64,000 nt of DNA from Ptychodera flava (GCF_041260155.1 NW_027248373.1:124001-188000); one strand, 5' to 3'. Shown: positions 46,708 through 58,920, numbered from the stretch's first letter. The notes: generated from the sequence alone by a model not told the origin. Translations and numbers: made by a program.

Positions 46708-49700
46708 TAAAGGCAGATATAAAGGCACACAGAGAGATGACATACATGTTTCTAGCCTGTAAGAATAGCTTCCATTGGCATAATTACACATGGTATATGG
46801 GAGCTAAAAAGATAGCGCATCACCCAGTATCTTCAGACATTTGTGCACTAACAGAATAATGCAGACCCCACACTCATAGGATCGCTCAGGTTTTCTGTTT
46901 ATAAAAGTAAAAGCTTTAGAATTAAAAGGTTTAAGCATGGTATTTGGTAACTGCGGATGTCTTTCTTTCGGATAGGTTATGACTGTCCAAGTATATTTTT
47001 TACCAAAAAAGAGGTACGAGGTGTCCTTCTCATCTGCACCGAGTGTCATGGACGCACATAGGCAAGCGTCTAAGCAATCCAACTGTTGCCGGCTATTTTA
47101 ACGGTTGAAGACTTCAGCTGGGAAATTAGCTCGCTGAGAGGTATCACTTGGATACAACTACACAGTGACGCCGCAAGTTGAAGTGGACGATGTTTATTGC
47201 AAACGCTGTCAGCTTGACCGACCAGAAAGTCATGCTCTTACATCAGAAAGTCATGCCGAGGCCAGGGGAAGCCTAGACCGACAAAAGTCTAAGCCTCCCC
47301 CCACAAAGTCTTGAATCTAAAGTCTAGAGTCCAAAAGCCTCCTCCAATAGTCTCCAATCTGATATACTCCGAAAATCGGAAACTCTGCAAATCTGAAGAT
47401 CTGAAAATCTACCTATACACATGAAAACTTGACATTAAATAGACAATTTTTCAAGGCGTAACCTGAACATGTAAAATACATCACAGGAAGTTACTGTACA
47501 TTGGCTAAAAAGTATGACAAGTACAATGATTGGATAAGAAATAAAATCCCAAATACTTGATTGGAAGAATGTTTCTAAAATATTCAGAATTATTCTGCTG
47601 AGTTGGCATCTCAACTAACGCTTTTAATATTTATAATGTTCTTTTGACAAATGCCGACTTCTAAAAATAATAGTTACTACCGTTCCATGGTCAAGATCTG
47701 TGGAGCCAGAATTTGATTATGTATGTATGAGCCATTGTTTCATGCCGAAGTCAATTAAATGATGACCACCGTGATGTAGCCATATCGGTGTCATACTTCA
47801 TTGTTTTAGCTTAATTGTCCATTCGAGTACCAGTATCAATGTCAATGTCAGTAAACATCTTTTGTTCGTATTCATCTGACTGGTAGTGGCATTGTATGTT
47901 CATTAACACATTGGCAATGACACTTGAGTTAATAAAAGAACTACCGGTAGTAATACTCCAGTAAACAAAAGAAAAGACCCTCCACGTTGTACCGTGTGAA
48001 ATTGTTTATCGTAGTGAACGTTCGTTATGAGTTCAACAAAATTGTACATATTCCCTGTAATACTTTTACTTTGAAAATTACAATCGTAACACTCCCCTTC
48101 TTTAAAGAAATCGTCCCGATTTTCAATAACCACTTCAAGTTTTTTTGTTTTGTTGTTTTTTTGTATGTTTTTTTTTTCATTTGTAAAACTCTTTGTGAAA
48201 ATGAAAGAAAATAATGAAATAAAAAGCTTAAAGTGAATGTAAAATACAATAAAACGAAATAATAAAATGCTTAGCTAAAAACCCATACTAACTGTAAAAT
48301 ACAATAAAGTGGACGTAAAATGTCAAAATACACTCAAAAGCTTTAACTACTCCATTGCCAAAATACAGTAAATTCAAAACAACTGTAACTCTATAACTTT
48401 TCAAAACTGAAAATGCGAAGTCTGTAAAAATTGCGGAATGATAAAAGTGTGAGCTATACCTTTAAAACCCTCCAAAAATACCATCACACAAATAAAACAC
48501 TCCCCTCTTCTTATGGGGTAGTACCATAATTTAAATGCATAAACTCGTACTCTTCACGAAAGGTATCTATGTTACCACTTTGTAAATCTTCATCCTTATT
48601 ATGGCCTCCCGTGGCCTTCATCAACATATTATCATCTTTGATAGCGCTATCGTTTACTATTTCTCCTTTCTCTATTTCAATATCTTTTATTATTTCTCCT
48701 TTCTCTATTTCAATATCTCAATATCTTTTATTATTTTTCCTTACTATATTTCAATATCTCTTATATCATCATTCACAAACAGACGTATTGTCTTTGGTTT
48801 TGCTGACTTTGATAAAGTCATAGGCTTAACTGCAGTATCCTTAAATCTAACTCTTATTTTCAGCTATAAATCTAACTTTATTACCTTTATCATCCCTTGT
48901 TCAAGAGACGGAAATAGTGATTTGCCCCAATCGATAACATTTGAGTACCTTTGTGGATTCTTTCTGTTTCTTCAAATATATTACTTAGACTTTGAAAATT
49001 AAGGACCCGAACGAGGAAGGGCGGAACATCATAATCTACCGAAGTTCTCATAGGAGAGGGGGAACATCATAATCTCCGATAGTTTACTAAAGAAGGGAAA
49101 GGAACTAATCGTACCCCATAAGTAAATCACTTAATTAAGTGATTATGAATCAAGCTTAATTTGAATCGAATTGATCAACAATTTTCTATTCATGTCAACA
49201 TTCACACACACTTACATTGTACTTCCTCACACTCTTCACATTCACACGTGCATTAGATGCTAAAACATTAAATGTTGAATTGCTGGTTAACTCGATGCAA
49301 CAAATTATGAGTTGATCATTAAATTACGTAAGGCTTTTAGGAGAACGTCTTCCAATTATCCGCACTGGATTTTTCCTTAAATAATCTTTAGCTACTTCAT
49401 TTAAATTATCTTCATCCTCCCAGGTGTTATGTTTGCTAGCAAAGTTTTTCCACTTTACCAAGAATTGTAATTTCCCATTTCTATAACGCCCTTTCATAAT
49501 TTTTTCTACTTCGTAATATTCATTTGCGTCTGATTCACCTTCGCTTGTTTCATCAGTCTGATTAGTCAGAGTCGTCCTAGGAGTAAAATATTTTGAGTTC
49601 AAACTATTTTCTGTCAGTCTATGGTATGAACTCTCAGGTCGATTATCATCGGAATTTTCGGAATTTTGGAGATCTACATTTTGGTCTACATCAGGGCTGG

Positions 49701-52700
49701 TATTAGCCGTTTCATCTTCATTGACAGTTGTATGTCCATCATTGATTAATTCATTTTCACTATTCGATTCAGAGGTTTTAGAATCGAATTCGGGGCGACT
49801 TGCAGCGATTTCGAAGCTGTTATCCTATTGTTGGCTGAATCTTACCAATATAATTAAAACAATACAAATAAACTCCCTAAGTTGCTGTGAATAGTGACAA
49901 TCGACCAATCAGATATAACCTTGCAAACACGCTGCGAGTCAGCCGTCGAATTCAGATGGCCGTAAATGAGTCTCTCTTAAGCCGGTTAAAATGAACAATC
50001 CTTTTGTAGTTCCTATCACTATTGTAAAATCGGAGCTTATAATTAACTGGACCTATTCTCTCTGTGATAATGTATGGGCCGGTCCATTTATGAACAAATT
50101 TCCGATTAACTCCAGGTTTAATTGATGGTTTATATAGATAAACTGGGTCGCCAACTTCGAAATTTTGTTTTGCAGTGGCTCTTCGATCATATCTTTTCTT
50201 CATTGCTTTCTGATACTGAGTAATATTTTTCTTAGCTATCTTAAATGCTATATTACGTTTTGCCGCCATTACTTTCAAATGAGTATCAATATTACGTGTT
50301 CTACCTTCTACAGGCTGAATTTCAACATCTAAAGGGAGCACTGCTTCTCTGCCAAAGAGTAAAAAGTATGGACTGTACCCAGTTGATTCCTGGGGACTCA
50401 CTCTATATGCAAATAATACTGAACTTATAAATCTATCCCAATCTCTCTGTTTTGCATCAACAAACATTGATAACATGTTAACTAACGTCCCGTTAAACTT
50501 TTCAGTAAGGCCCGACGTCTGGAGGCCTGTACGGACTGCTTGTTCTTCTTTCAACATTAAAATATCGACAAGTTTCTTGAACAACTTGAGATAAGAAATT
50601 AGATCCCATGTCGCTCATTAAGACCCTGGGACTCCCATACACGGCTATGACCTCATCAAATAGTATCCTCGCTACTGTTTCAGCTCTAGCATTTCTTAAG
50701 GGATAAGCAAGGGGAAACTTAGAAAAGTAATCAGTAAAAACCAGTATAAATTTGTGACCATCATAAGTACGAGGGAGTGGCCCAACTATGTCACAACCAA
50801 CTCTTTCCCATGGTCCCGATACTGCAATTGGCAACAACTTCGCTTTCATGGCGATGTTCGGACGTTTTCGAGTGTGACAATGAGCGCAAGTTTTAACATA
50901 TGTATTTACATCCCTAGCTATCCTTTCCAAATAATACCTTGCTCGTAAAACTCCTAAAGAATACCCTAAATGACCTCCTAAAACACAGTCATGTGCCCTT
51001 TTAATTACATAATTCCTTAAAGATTTAGGAATTACTACTTGTCTTACACAATCTCCTTTAAATGTAGTTTTCCCAGTTGGTTTCCAAAATATGAAATAAA
51101 ATCCCATCGACTATGTCAAAGTTTGGAGCTATACTGGTAATTTTACGCGCTAATTTAGTGTCATCTGGTATATTTCCATGCTCTAGGTAATTAAACAATT
51201 TAATTAAATAAGCGTCTTGTCTTTGTTTCTCACCATCATTATTATTTATAACAGTCTCATCTATCTCAACATTACTATTATCGTTACTTTCATTTTCAGT
51301 ACTACTAATAAAACTTTCATCGTTAGTCTCAACAGAATTATTTTCCTGTGTCTCACTTTGAATAGATTGACTATCTGTGCTCGGCTGATTGACATTACCT
51401 TCAGAGATTGAATTGGGCTCAATTAACATAAGATCTGTATTGACTGATTTGTCAATTAAGGTTTCCCTATTGTTTAACGTTTTACTCATTTCAGGGGTAT
51501 TGTCTAAGTCAGTAACATCAGACTTGTGTCCCTGACGTGATGAATATGGGCGTCTAGACAAAGCGTCAGCATTCATGTGTTTTCTTCTTAATCGTGCAAC
51601 ATGCATGCAAATAATGAACAGGGAAACGAAATTTCTCCACGTCTCTCGTGTACAAACATAGCCATTGACATCGGGCTATTATCATATCATTCTCCAATAT
51701 ACATCACACTTTATAATTAAAAACGCCGGAATCTCCGTATAAACTTAAATACTTAAAAACTTAAATAAAAACTTAAAAACTTACCCATCAATATCGGGAT
51801 ATTGATACTATTCCTTCTGGTCATTCAGAAATGACGGAATGCAAAATACTCTTTAAAATATACAAAACAATACTTAACTTTATCAACTTTTTTCTTCTTA
51901 CTCAAAAAAAATCAGTTACACAAAACAGAAAGAAACCCTTGCAGTGTGTTTACAATTACCGTTGAATAAAGACATTCTTCTAAATCACTAATAAATGATG
52001 ATTTCTTTCGTTGCGGACACACGCTATCAGAGAAATGACATCATATTCGAGTATTGGCCAATTTTAACGGTAATATGTCAGTTTAACAGCCTGACATGAA
52101 AGGATAATATACTGCGGAGTCAATTTTTTTTTTCAGTTCATTAAAGTACATGTACAGTGTTATCTTCTATCTTGATTTTACTTTTTCCATCTCCAATGAT
52201 TTAACAGTCGCTTCGCCAACAATGTCATTGTAAATTGTCTCACCTTTCATCTGTGGAGCTGTCTTGCAGCCGGATGCCACGGTGTCTCTCTCTGCAACCA
52301 TGTCAACATCACGCTCAATGGACGGCTCAGGCTGCTCCTGGTGCGTGGAAGTACTAATATCAAAACCAGCAAACTGTTGAATCATCATCTTACATACTCC
52401 TCTCGAAACCATGGTCAGAAATTCTTCGTTAAGTTACCCATCATCTTCTGCTTTCGCAGGACGCAATTCAGCCTCTTCGGGTGATGACATCAGTGCGTTG
52501 TTGTATGGCCATCATTCTGTCTTTGTTTGTTGAGCAAGCCATACCGTATACACTGTTTCTTGGTGTCGTTTACCAGAACTTCCGACGTTTGAGTAGTGCC
52601 CGAACAGTTTCTCCACCACGTGTTGCCGGCTATTTTAACGGTTGAAGACTTCAGCTGGGAAATTAACTCGCTGAGAGGTACCACTAGGATACAACTACAC

Positions 52701-55700
52701 AGTGACGCCGCAAGTTGAAGTGGATGTTGTTTATTGCAAACGCTGTCAGCTTGGCCGACCAGAAAGTCATGCTCTTACATCAGAAAGTCATGCCGAGGCC
52801 AGGGGAAGCCTAGACCGACAAAAGTCTAAGCCTCCCCCACAAAGTCTTGAATCTAAAGTCTAGAGTCCAAAAGCCTCCTCCAAAAGTCTCCAATCTGATA
52901 TACTCCGAAAATCGGAAACTCTGCAAATCTGAAGATCTGAAAATCCTACCTATACACATGAAAACTTGACATTAAATAGACAATTTTTCAAGGCGTAACC
53001 TGAACATGTAAAATACATCACAGGAAGTTACGTGCATTGGCTAAAAAGTATGACAAGTACAATGATTGGATAAGAAATAAAATCCCAAATACTTGATTGG
53101 AAGAATGTTTCTAAATATTCAGAATTATTCTGCTGAGTTGGCATCTCAACTAACGCTTTTAATATTTATAATGTTCTTTTGACAAATGCCGACTTCTAAA
53201 AATAATAGTTACTACCGTTCCATGGTCAAGATCTGTGGAGCCAGAATTTGATTATGTATGTATGAGCCATTGTTTCATGCCAAAGTCAATTAAATGATGA
53301 CCACCGTGATGTAGCCATATCGGTGTCACACTCATTGTTTTAGCTTAATTGTCCATTCGAGTACCAGTATCAATGTCAATGTCAGTAAACATCTTTTGTT
53401 CGTATTCATCTGACCGGTAGTGGCATTGTATGTTCATTAACACATTGGCAATGACACTTGAGTTAATAAAAGAACTACCAGTAGTAATACTCCAGTAAAC
53501 AAAAGAAAAGACCCTCCACGTTGTACCGTGTGACATCCGTGAACGTTCGTTATGAGTTCAACAAAATTGTACATATTTCCTACAATACTTTTACTTTGCA
53601 AATTACAATCGTAACACAACACTATCATACTTCATGGGATCCTCACAAAATATGGGCGTAAATATCTGTGGCCATTTCATATGAGCGTCAAGTCCAAAAG
53701 AAAAAGACTGATATAGTTAGTGCCTAGGCGTCTTTGTGAAATAACCCGGGTCATGATGAGACAGCTGCTGTCGCCATTTCCAAAGTACAAAGATGATACA
53801 CGACATTGCAGTACGACGACATGGAATTCTTCGACCGCATCGTCACTGTCATTGCAATCCCATAGCATAGTACTCGTATGAGCGTCATCGCATGCCATGG
53901 CCAAGCGCAATTTTGTTTACTTCGATAAAAAGATTGGCAAGCGATAAAGCCAATCGTTTGAGAGCAGCCGTCATAACTCGCGTCAGGGATCACCGACATA
54001 GCGGAAAGTTAGGTGGCATACAGGTGCCTGGAAATGCCAGTATGCAACACTGACAATTCCAGGCACCTGTGAGCTGGCGTACGCATAGCTAGTAAGGCCA
54101 TAAACGCATGCGGACATAAAAACTGAATATCTTTTAACGTACTTTAAAGAAACACTCATCTAGTATAAACAGTGACATGCAACTTTCAATTGAAATTACT
54201 TTTCCGATCCTTCTCTGTCCAGCTGCTCAGCCCTAATGTTATATCAATTGTCTTCATGTATACTAATAATTACCATGATATGTTCTATTCTATTTTGTGC
54301 TAACATCAATCAAGAGGATCTGAGATTGCATTTAATGACATGGATGGATGGAGTTCGCCCGTACTCGGAGAGTTCTTGGACTCACTATGATGAAACACCA
54401 CTAAGATACCTACCATGGGCTAGTGGACATCCAACGCACAGTGCGAGAGGTGCACGATGCATAAGGACCAGCATGTGAGCATCAACCCTCGTTTTAACAA
54501 TCGCTAGATCACTTTCCACATCAAATGTCTTTCCCATTTCTTCTATTGAATACCCATAGAAGAATGGAATGTTCTGTCATTTGTAAACTGACATTCACTG
54601 TGTTATGGGGTAACATTATACAATAATTACAATGAGAAAGTGAGTATCTCTTGACATCATTTTGGTTAGATTTCTTTTGTGTGAGCTACTATTCTGTTGA
54701 TTCGCTCACTGAATCATGCCAATTTTCCTCACAAGGTTTCTACTCCCTTCCTGCTTGTCGATATAAAATCATATGCTTTGATGACGGAATTCAAAAATAA
54801 CAAATAACGGGCAGACCATTAAGGTTTGTGTATGGGCAAGGGCAAGAGCAAAGCAAAAAATAAGGGGCGAGGCTTGCCGAGCCCGTTAATTTTGGCTCCC
54901 CCAGAGCCCGCGCCCATGAATTAACGTTAATGGTCAGGGCGCAGTCTGTTATTTCCATTATATTATCAACGAACCAAAGAAAACCGTCAAAATTTGAGAA
55001 AATTTCCCAAGCGAACGACAACTGGGCCCCAGAACTGTTTGGCTCCCCCAGAGCCCGCGCCCATAAATTAACGTTAATGGTGAGGGCGCAGTCTGTTATT
55101 TCCATTATATTATCAACGAACCAAAGAAAACCGTCAAAATTTGAGAAAATTTCCAAAGTGAACGACAAGTGGGCCCAAGAACTGAACAATACGCGACGCA
55201 CTGTCACGCGCGCTGTAAAAATTTGGCAAATCCGGAGATGTTTTCAGAAAAAAAGTATCTCAACGTGGCCCACAAGTGTTCCATTTTATTTTGTGATTGA
55301 TTTTGATTTACGTTTAAGCTGTAAAGTTACGAAACTTTGAGTTTTTGATTTTATTATTCATATTCACGGGTATGTAAACAAACCATTACTGTGTATTTGT
55401 GGTCAGTCACATGGTTCAGCTAGACCAATCAAAATGCGGCGGGCAGGGCATGGTAATGTAATATATCATACGCATACTTTCAGGTAATTTGTAAACGCAA
55501 GGTGTGAGTGGACCCCTGGTGGTTGATAATCATGTTTCAGTGATCATAACAACGTATGATATGTCTAACATGAAATAAAGGTAACCGAAATACAGATCGC
55601 GACTTGACCCTGCCCTGTAGTCAACATATAACTTATCGAATAGTCTCTCGGTTTTGCACATGACTCATGTCGGCTTATCAGGGCATTGCCAGAAATATGA

Positions 55701-56442
55701 CCCGTCGAGGATTTATAGCCTATTAATACTATACTGATTTCTGTCTGGCAGGCTTACGCCATATGAGTTCCATGATGTCTACTGCGGACACCAAGCATTC
55801 TTTATATGTCAGTTCAGTAAGTGATCAACTTCAAAGTTAGCTGTTTCTGACTCACAAGCATTATTTGATGTTTTGGTTGCTTCTAACACACAAGAGCTTA
55901 CATGTTTATTTCGCTATAAAGCAATTGATGACAAATGGAAAGAGTGGATATGTGTATTTTAGTGGTTGGCTTAAAAGTACATCGTAACAACCAAAAATCG
56001 TCTATTTTCAGACTCATCGTATGAACCTCAATTGCCTTCAGTGAGTTCAGTTGTACACGACTTGGTGCATGGTGATGCCCAGGGATGCCAAAGAGATGTC
56101 AATATGACACACTCTTCAACAGAAAAGACGGAACCTGAAGGAAAGACATCACTGGCCCAAAGGAACAGTATTGAGATGGTTAAATCAGATGACAGCACTA
56201 CAGTATTTAATTCGAAAGACAGCACTGGAACAGTTGGTTCGGACGGCACCACTACAACAGTTAATTCGGACGACACCACTAGAACAAGTGTACTTGAGCT
56301 TACATCAACGACGAAGACAAAGGAGAATGCAGAAAGTACATTCGACGCCGAAATTCTATCGAAATTTTCTCTATCAAAGGACGGAGGTTTGTCCAGTACA
56401 CTTAATTCAAAATCGCACCGAACGTTTTACCATTTGATATAA
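41357..56442 (+). CDS. C-type lectin-like gene with Ser/Thr-rich tail
   Basis: Four exons join in matching phase. Exon 41357-41536 gives YAYDYCSRNGGVLLRIPDYE (domain start; donor GTGAGT). Exon 54315-54474 gives TWMDGVRPYSESSW, LRYLPWASGHP and ARCIRT. Exon 55752-55816 gives FHDVYCGHQAFFICQF. Exon 56012-56442 codes a tail of about 140 residues rich in Ser, Thr and Asp, with repeats such as VNSDDTT and VGSDGTT, likely O-glycosylated and extracellular. The four canonical CTLD cysteines are present. The EPN or QPD sugar-binding triplet is replaced by GHP, so calcium-dependent sugar binding is doubtful. No signal peptide or membrane span is visible; exon 41357 is entered in phase 1, so an upstream exon exists. 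The first intron (12.8 kb) is filled with repeats. Confidence 0.82.
43140..43792 (+). mobile_element. LINE 3' remnant in the lectin intron
   Basis: Degraded frames show YGFGEVREQGVDHETVL, FKQRYSDIYAQRWLNDI and IEDEYHFLLTCPTYNDLR, the carboxyl end of a CR1/L2-like ORF2. The 3' end has GGCCGGAGGGCCT followed by AATAAACTGAATGAACTGAA. The LINE at 15707 has a near match, GGGCCGGAGGCCTT, at its own 3' end, so both belong to one family. It is heavily decayed, with several frame changes. Confidence 0.8.
43880..44640. repeat. Old degenerate tandem repeat, about 150 bp, about five units
   Basis: Units keep the pattern ATTTCATCACAATTTGAA ... CATGCCAAATTCCAAAGCTG ... GAAGAAG with strong divergence. No coding potential. 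Confidence 0.55.
45372..46339. mobile_element. TTAA-flanked non-autonomous transposon
   Basis: The left end reads GGTGGTTGGAAAGGCTAGAG and the right end is its complement with few changes (AGCCTTTCGAGCCACC). TTAA flanks both sides (45368-45371 and 46340-46343). This fits a piggyBac- or Kolobok-type insertion. The 968-bp interior is AT-rich and non-coding. Confidence 0.7.
46480..46720. repeat. (CA)n, (CATA)n and (CAGA)n microsatellite block
   Basis: Pure runs of CATA with CA and CAGA sections. Open frames of 80-135 codons in all directions (His/Thr/Ile or Cys/Val/Tyr/Met only) are artefacts of the repeat. Confidence 0.95.
47084..48091 (-). repeat. 3' LTR of the gypsy element
   Basis: About 1.0 kb, nearly identical to 52621-53616 with small differences. 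Starts TGTTG and ends AACA on the plus strand. Confidence 0.92.
48092..49323. other. Non-coding part of the gypsy element next to the 3' LTR
   Basis: An AT-rich stretch without recognisable coding motifs, apart from short repeats such as TTTCTCCTTTCTCTATTTCA at 48659-48700. No polypurine tract was fixed with confidence. Confidence 0.45.
49324..49602 (-). CDS. Chromodomain segment of the gypsy integrase (fossil)
   Basis: The frame has YYEVEKIMKGRYRNGKLQFL, then VKWKNFASKHNTWEDEDNL, the hallmark chromodomain core with its aromatic residues. In chromoviruses this module sits at the integrase end and steers insertion toward marked chromatin. Confidence 0.85.
   Translation of the reverse strand: MNSKYFTPRTTLTNQTDETSEGESDANEYYEVEKIMKGRYRNGKLQFLVKWKNFASKHNTWEDEDNLNEVAKDYLRKNPVRIIGRRSPKSLT
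49952..51107 (-). CDS. Gypsy integrase (fossil)
   Basis: The H-H-C-C finger appears as HDCVLGGHLGY and CAHCHTRKRPN. The catalytic core shows GCDIVGPLPRTYDGHKF, VFTDYFSKFPLAYP and SDMGSNFLS. The carboxyl part holds VGDPVYLYKPSIKPG and KWTGPYIITERIGPVNYKL, the GPY/F module. Broken. Confidence 0.87.
51108..51606 (-). CDS. End of the pol connection region of the gypsy element (fossil)
   Basis: The frame begins with HMNADALSRRPYSS, the motif that closes the RNase H region of gypsy pol, and continues into an acidic Asn/Ser-rich linker before the integrase finger. Confidence 0.65.
51607..52620 (-). other. 5' internal region of the gypsy element, unrecognised
   Basis: This adjoins the 5' LTR. A minus-strand frame at 52167-52412 (starts MVSRGVCKMMIQQF, acidic) is in the place of gag, but no gag motif or zinc knuckle is visible. 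The rest is AT-rich. Confidence 0.35.
52621..53616 (-). repeat. 5' LTR of the gypsy element
   Basis: 996 bp; nearly identical to 47084-48091. The CAAC target duplication follows at 53617-53620. Confidence 0.92.
54795..55450. repeat. Dispersed non-coding repeat, copy 2, with internal 147-bp duplication
   Basis: It matches 37187-37665, but the segment starting GGCTCCCCCAGAGCCCGCGC occurs twice (54891-55037 and 55038 to about 55184) at a spacing of exactly 147 bp. A 136-codon plus-strand frame arises from this duplication and is not a gene. It lies in an intron of the lectin gene. Confidence 0.75.
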
Positions 56443-57326
56443 GTGATCATGTTTGGCTATTTTTACAGAACGTTTGTCTTGTGGTTTCCTTACACCTTCT
56501 ATATCGATTCCATAAATTGTAATTTAATGCCAAGTATTTAGCATATCAACACAACCTATATGAGTGTTATGTACAATGTTATTGTTGCAAATAGTATTCA
56601 AGTCAGGACTAGAATTCATTTGTAAACAATAAAATATGATCACTGCACACATACAAGCTGTGTTGACAAAAAGGAATACTCGAAATTTCGGCATGACAAA
56701 TGGGATTAGAGCCAGACACAGTAGTTGAAATACAGAAGCAGAATACTGAAAAACTTGCCACAAGTTACAGCTTATGTTCATTTAAAAAAGTTCCGAGTCA
56801 TCCCACAAAATTTACCGTAAATCAGTATCATTTTCAATTTGGTAGCTCTACCAGTCAATCTTGACCAGACATTATGATACTTAGTTAGCGCCTCGATTGG
56901 TAAATTTACCGATATATTAATCTTAATTTGCTATATTTTTTAAAAATTAATGCGTATGTAGTCGGAATGTGATGTGTGTGATAGTGATGAGTGCCGTAGT
57001 CTCTGCAGCCTATGGCTATGACTCATCTTGTAATTTAGTCGGATTTTAAGGCCAATAACGAGCTTTAACTGGATATAATCTACCATATTTCAATGATCCT
57101 TGTGTACTACCTTCCATGTGCAAGGCTAGTGACTTACCTGACTTTATCTTTTACTGACCTTTAAATTCGGCCCTCATTCGGAAAAAATGAATATATCCTC
57201 ATTAAATACGACATTTGTGGCTGATATCTAGATATTATTTCATAGAACATGAATAGATGTAAAACAAATTTATAAATTGACATGGTATCTTTACTTTATG
57301 TACAAATATGAATTTGAAACATATAT

Positions 57327-57357
<31 letters not shown>
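56443..57357. other. 3' UTR of the lectin gene and gap before the Polinton
   Basis: AATAAA at 56628-56633 is the likely poly(A) signal of the lectin gene, 186 bp after its stop. No other gene is visible. An (AT)n run ends at 57357, directly before the Polinton end. Confidence 0.55.
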
Positions 57358-57359
<2 letters not shown>

Positions 57360-57986
57360 TAGTAAAGAAAACGTGGTCAACTAGGATTAATAAGAATTTT
57401 TACACCCATTTTATTCATTTATCTACATGGAGCGAAGGAAAATTTAACCATCCATGTAACTAAAGTGTGACCCTGACCTATATATGAACTCACGCGCAGC
57501 AGCTTGCGCAGCAGTGCATTGTCCTGTACTAAGCGGGGAAATTCCCTGCTGAGTCATTCACATTCCAAATGGAACTTGCGCAATACACTAGCTATGACTC
57601 ACTATCAGTACATCTGTCGGAACAACATTATCGGATCATTTGTTAGATAGATTCCGACTGTGCTGCAGCTCTGTACAGCTCCTTAAGGGTTCCAGTGCCC
57701 GTTCCAGTGCTGATTTTTGTCTTCTGGATGTAAGTATATACTCGTTTACTATGTTTTTCCTACGCCTATCGGAACGAGATTTTCACCTATTTTAATCCCT
57801 ACCGAACCAATGTTGCGCAATACCTTTTCAGCAGGGACTTTTCGCAATACCGCTTTCGCAATACCGGACTTCAGTTGCTTAGCAACTTGTCACGTGGTTT
57901 CAGAGGTCTGAAAGTCTACAGTTTTCAGAAACATTTTATTCAGAATTTTTTCTGAACGACTCTAGTTCCTATCGGTACGAACTTGT

Positions 57987-58340
57987 TCACCCGATAGATA
58001 AAATTTTAGAATTTTCCTCCGAACTTAAAATATGTCTGAAGACCATTACTTCAAACAATATGAGACGTTTTAGATAAATGGTACTGATATCTAAAGTGTA
58101 AGTAGTTGTATCTTTTTTAACAAATGAAATGTTGCCGGAACTACTTTCTTCCGGAGTACGAGTAAAAATATCTAAATCTTTTTTATCTTTATCAATAGTT
58201 ATGAAAATAGTGCAAGGTGTTCTTGAATCTGTTTTTAAAGCAATATTTCCAACTAAATCATCAAACTCGTCTCCTGTACCTAATTTTATACATTTGATAA
58301 CAACTGTACCATGCTCAATTACTTTCATATTATCAGTCAT
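57987..58340 (-). CDS. Polinton small protein, unrecognised (fossil)
   Basis: About 117 residues; starts MTDNMKVIEHGTVVIKC, beta-rich in composition, with KKDTTTYTLDIST near the middle. No family assigned. It is the first gene after the left terminal repeat. Confidence 0.45.
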   Translation of the reverse strand: MTDNMKVIEHGTVVIKCIKLGTGDEFDDLVGNIALKTDSRTPCTIFITIDKDKKDLDIFTRTPEESSSGNISFVKKDTTTYTLDISTIYLKRLILFEVMVFRHILSSEENSKILSIG

Positions 58341-58393
58341 CTGTTGATTGGACTGTCTGTAAATTTAATTCAGCCACCTCCTCCCCACACTTT

Positions 58394-58920
58394 TCAGCCC
58401 AGTTTCTTTAAAGTTGTGTCCCAAAATAATCTTACTGGAACTCCGCTAGCTGTATACGAGCAATAATTCTCCCCCTCGTTTATCCACCTTCTTAGTGTAT
58501 TATCTGCCTTCATTATTGTATTAAGAGGACTAATTTTAAGGTGAATCGGTATACCAAGAAGTGCAATGTATGGATTCTTAGGAGTAAGCCAAAGACGAAA
58601 ATCTAGCAACTTGTACTTGTTAACATTGCTATCGAAATAAATAACATTTGGAGTTCCTGGCAGTTCAGCAACTCCACCACTAATTTCACTATCCAATATA
58701 TCTAAGATGTTACGCGGCACATTATAAGGCATGAATTTCTGACTAGCCGAATCCCATGTCAGAGCAAAAGGAGTAGGATCATTCGAAGCCTTTGTGGCGT
58801 CAATTACAGTTTCATCAATGTCTTTAAGTTCGGAAAATTCTACAGCATGTTCGTGGGGTGGCGCCGCGGCATTGGCTAAAACGAAATATTTTTCGCGGTC
58901 TTTATAACGAAGGACTAATC
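58394..58920 (-). CDS. Polinton structural-type protein, unrecognised (fossil)
   Basis: An open frame of about 170 codons contains LTWDSASQKFMPYNVPRNI, FRLWLTPKNPYIALLGIPI and ASGVPVRLFWDTTLKKLG. The composition would suit a capsid-related protein, but no motif proves this. Confidence 0.45.

Larger units (their letters stand above)
47084..53616 (-). mobile_element. Ty3/gypsy LTR element with chromodomain (fossil)
   Basis: The element has two LTRs (47084-48091 and 52621-53616) starting TGTTGCCGGC and ending ..TCGTAACA, with a 4-bp target duplication CAAC at 47080-47083 and 53617-53620. Genes read on the minus strand: integrase with its zinc finger, then a chromodomain, which places it among the chromovirus-like gypsy elements. 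The LTRs are almost identical, so the insertion is young. The interior is short for the family; protease and RT were not recognised. It is broken. Confidence 0.9.

Noticed and set aside
46340-46791. Open frames of 80-135 codons on both strands made of His/Thr/Ile/Tyr or Cys/Val/Tyr/Met
   Set aside because: Translation of CATA and CAGA microsatellite runs.
54930-55340. 136-codon plus-strand frame with internal repeat
   Set aside because: Produced by the 147-bp duplication inside a non-coding dispersed repeat.
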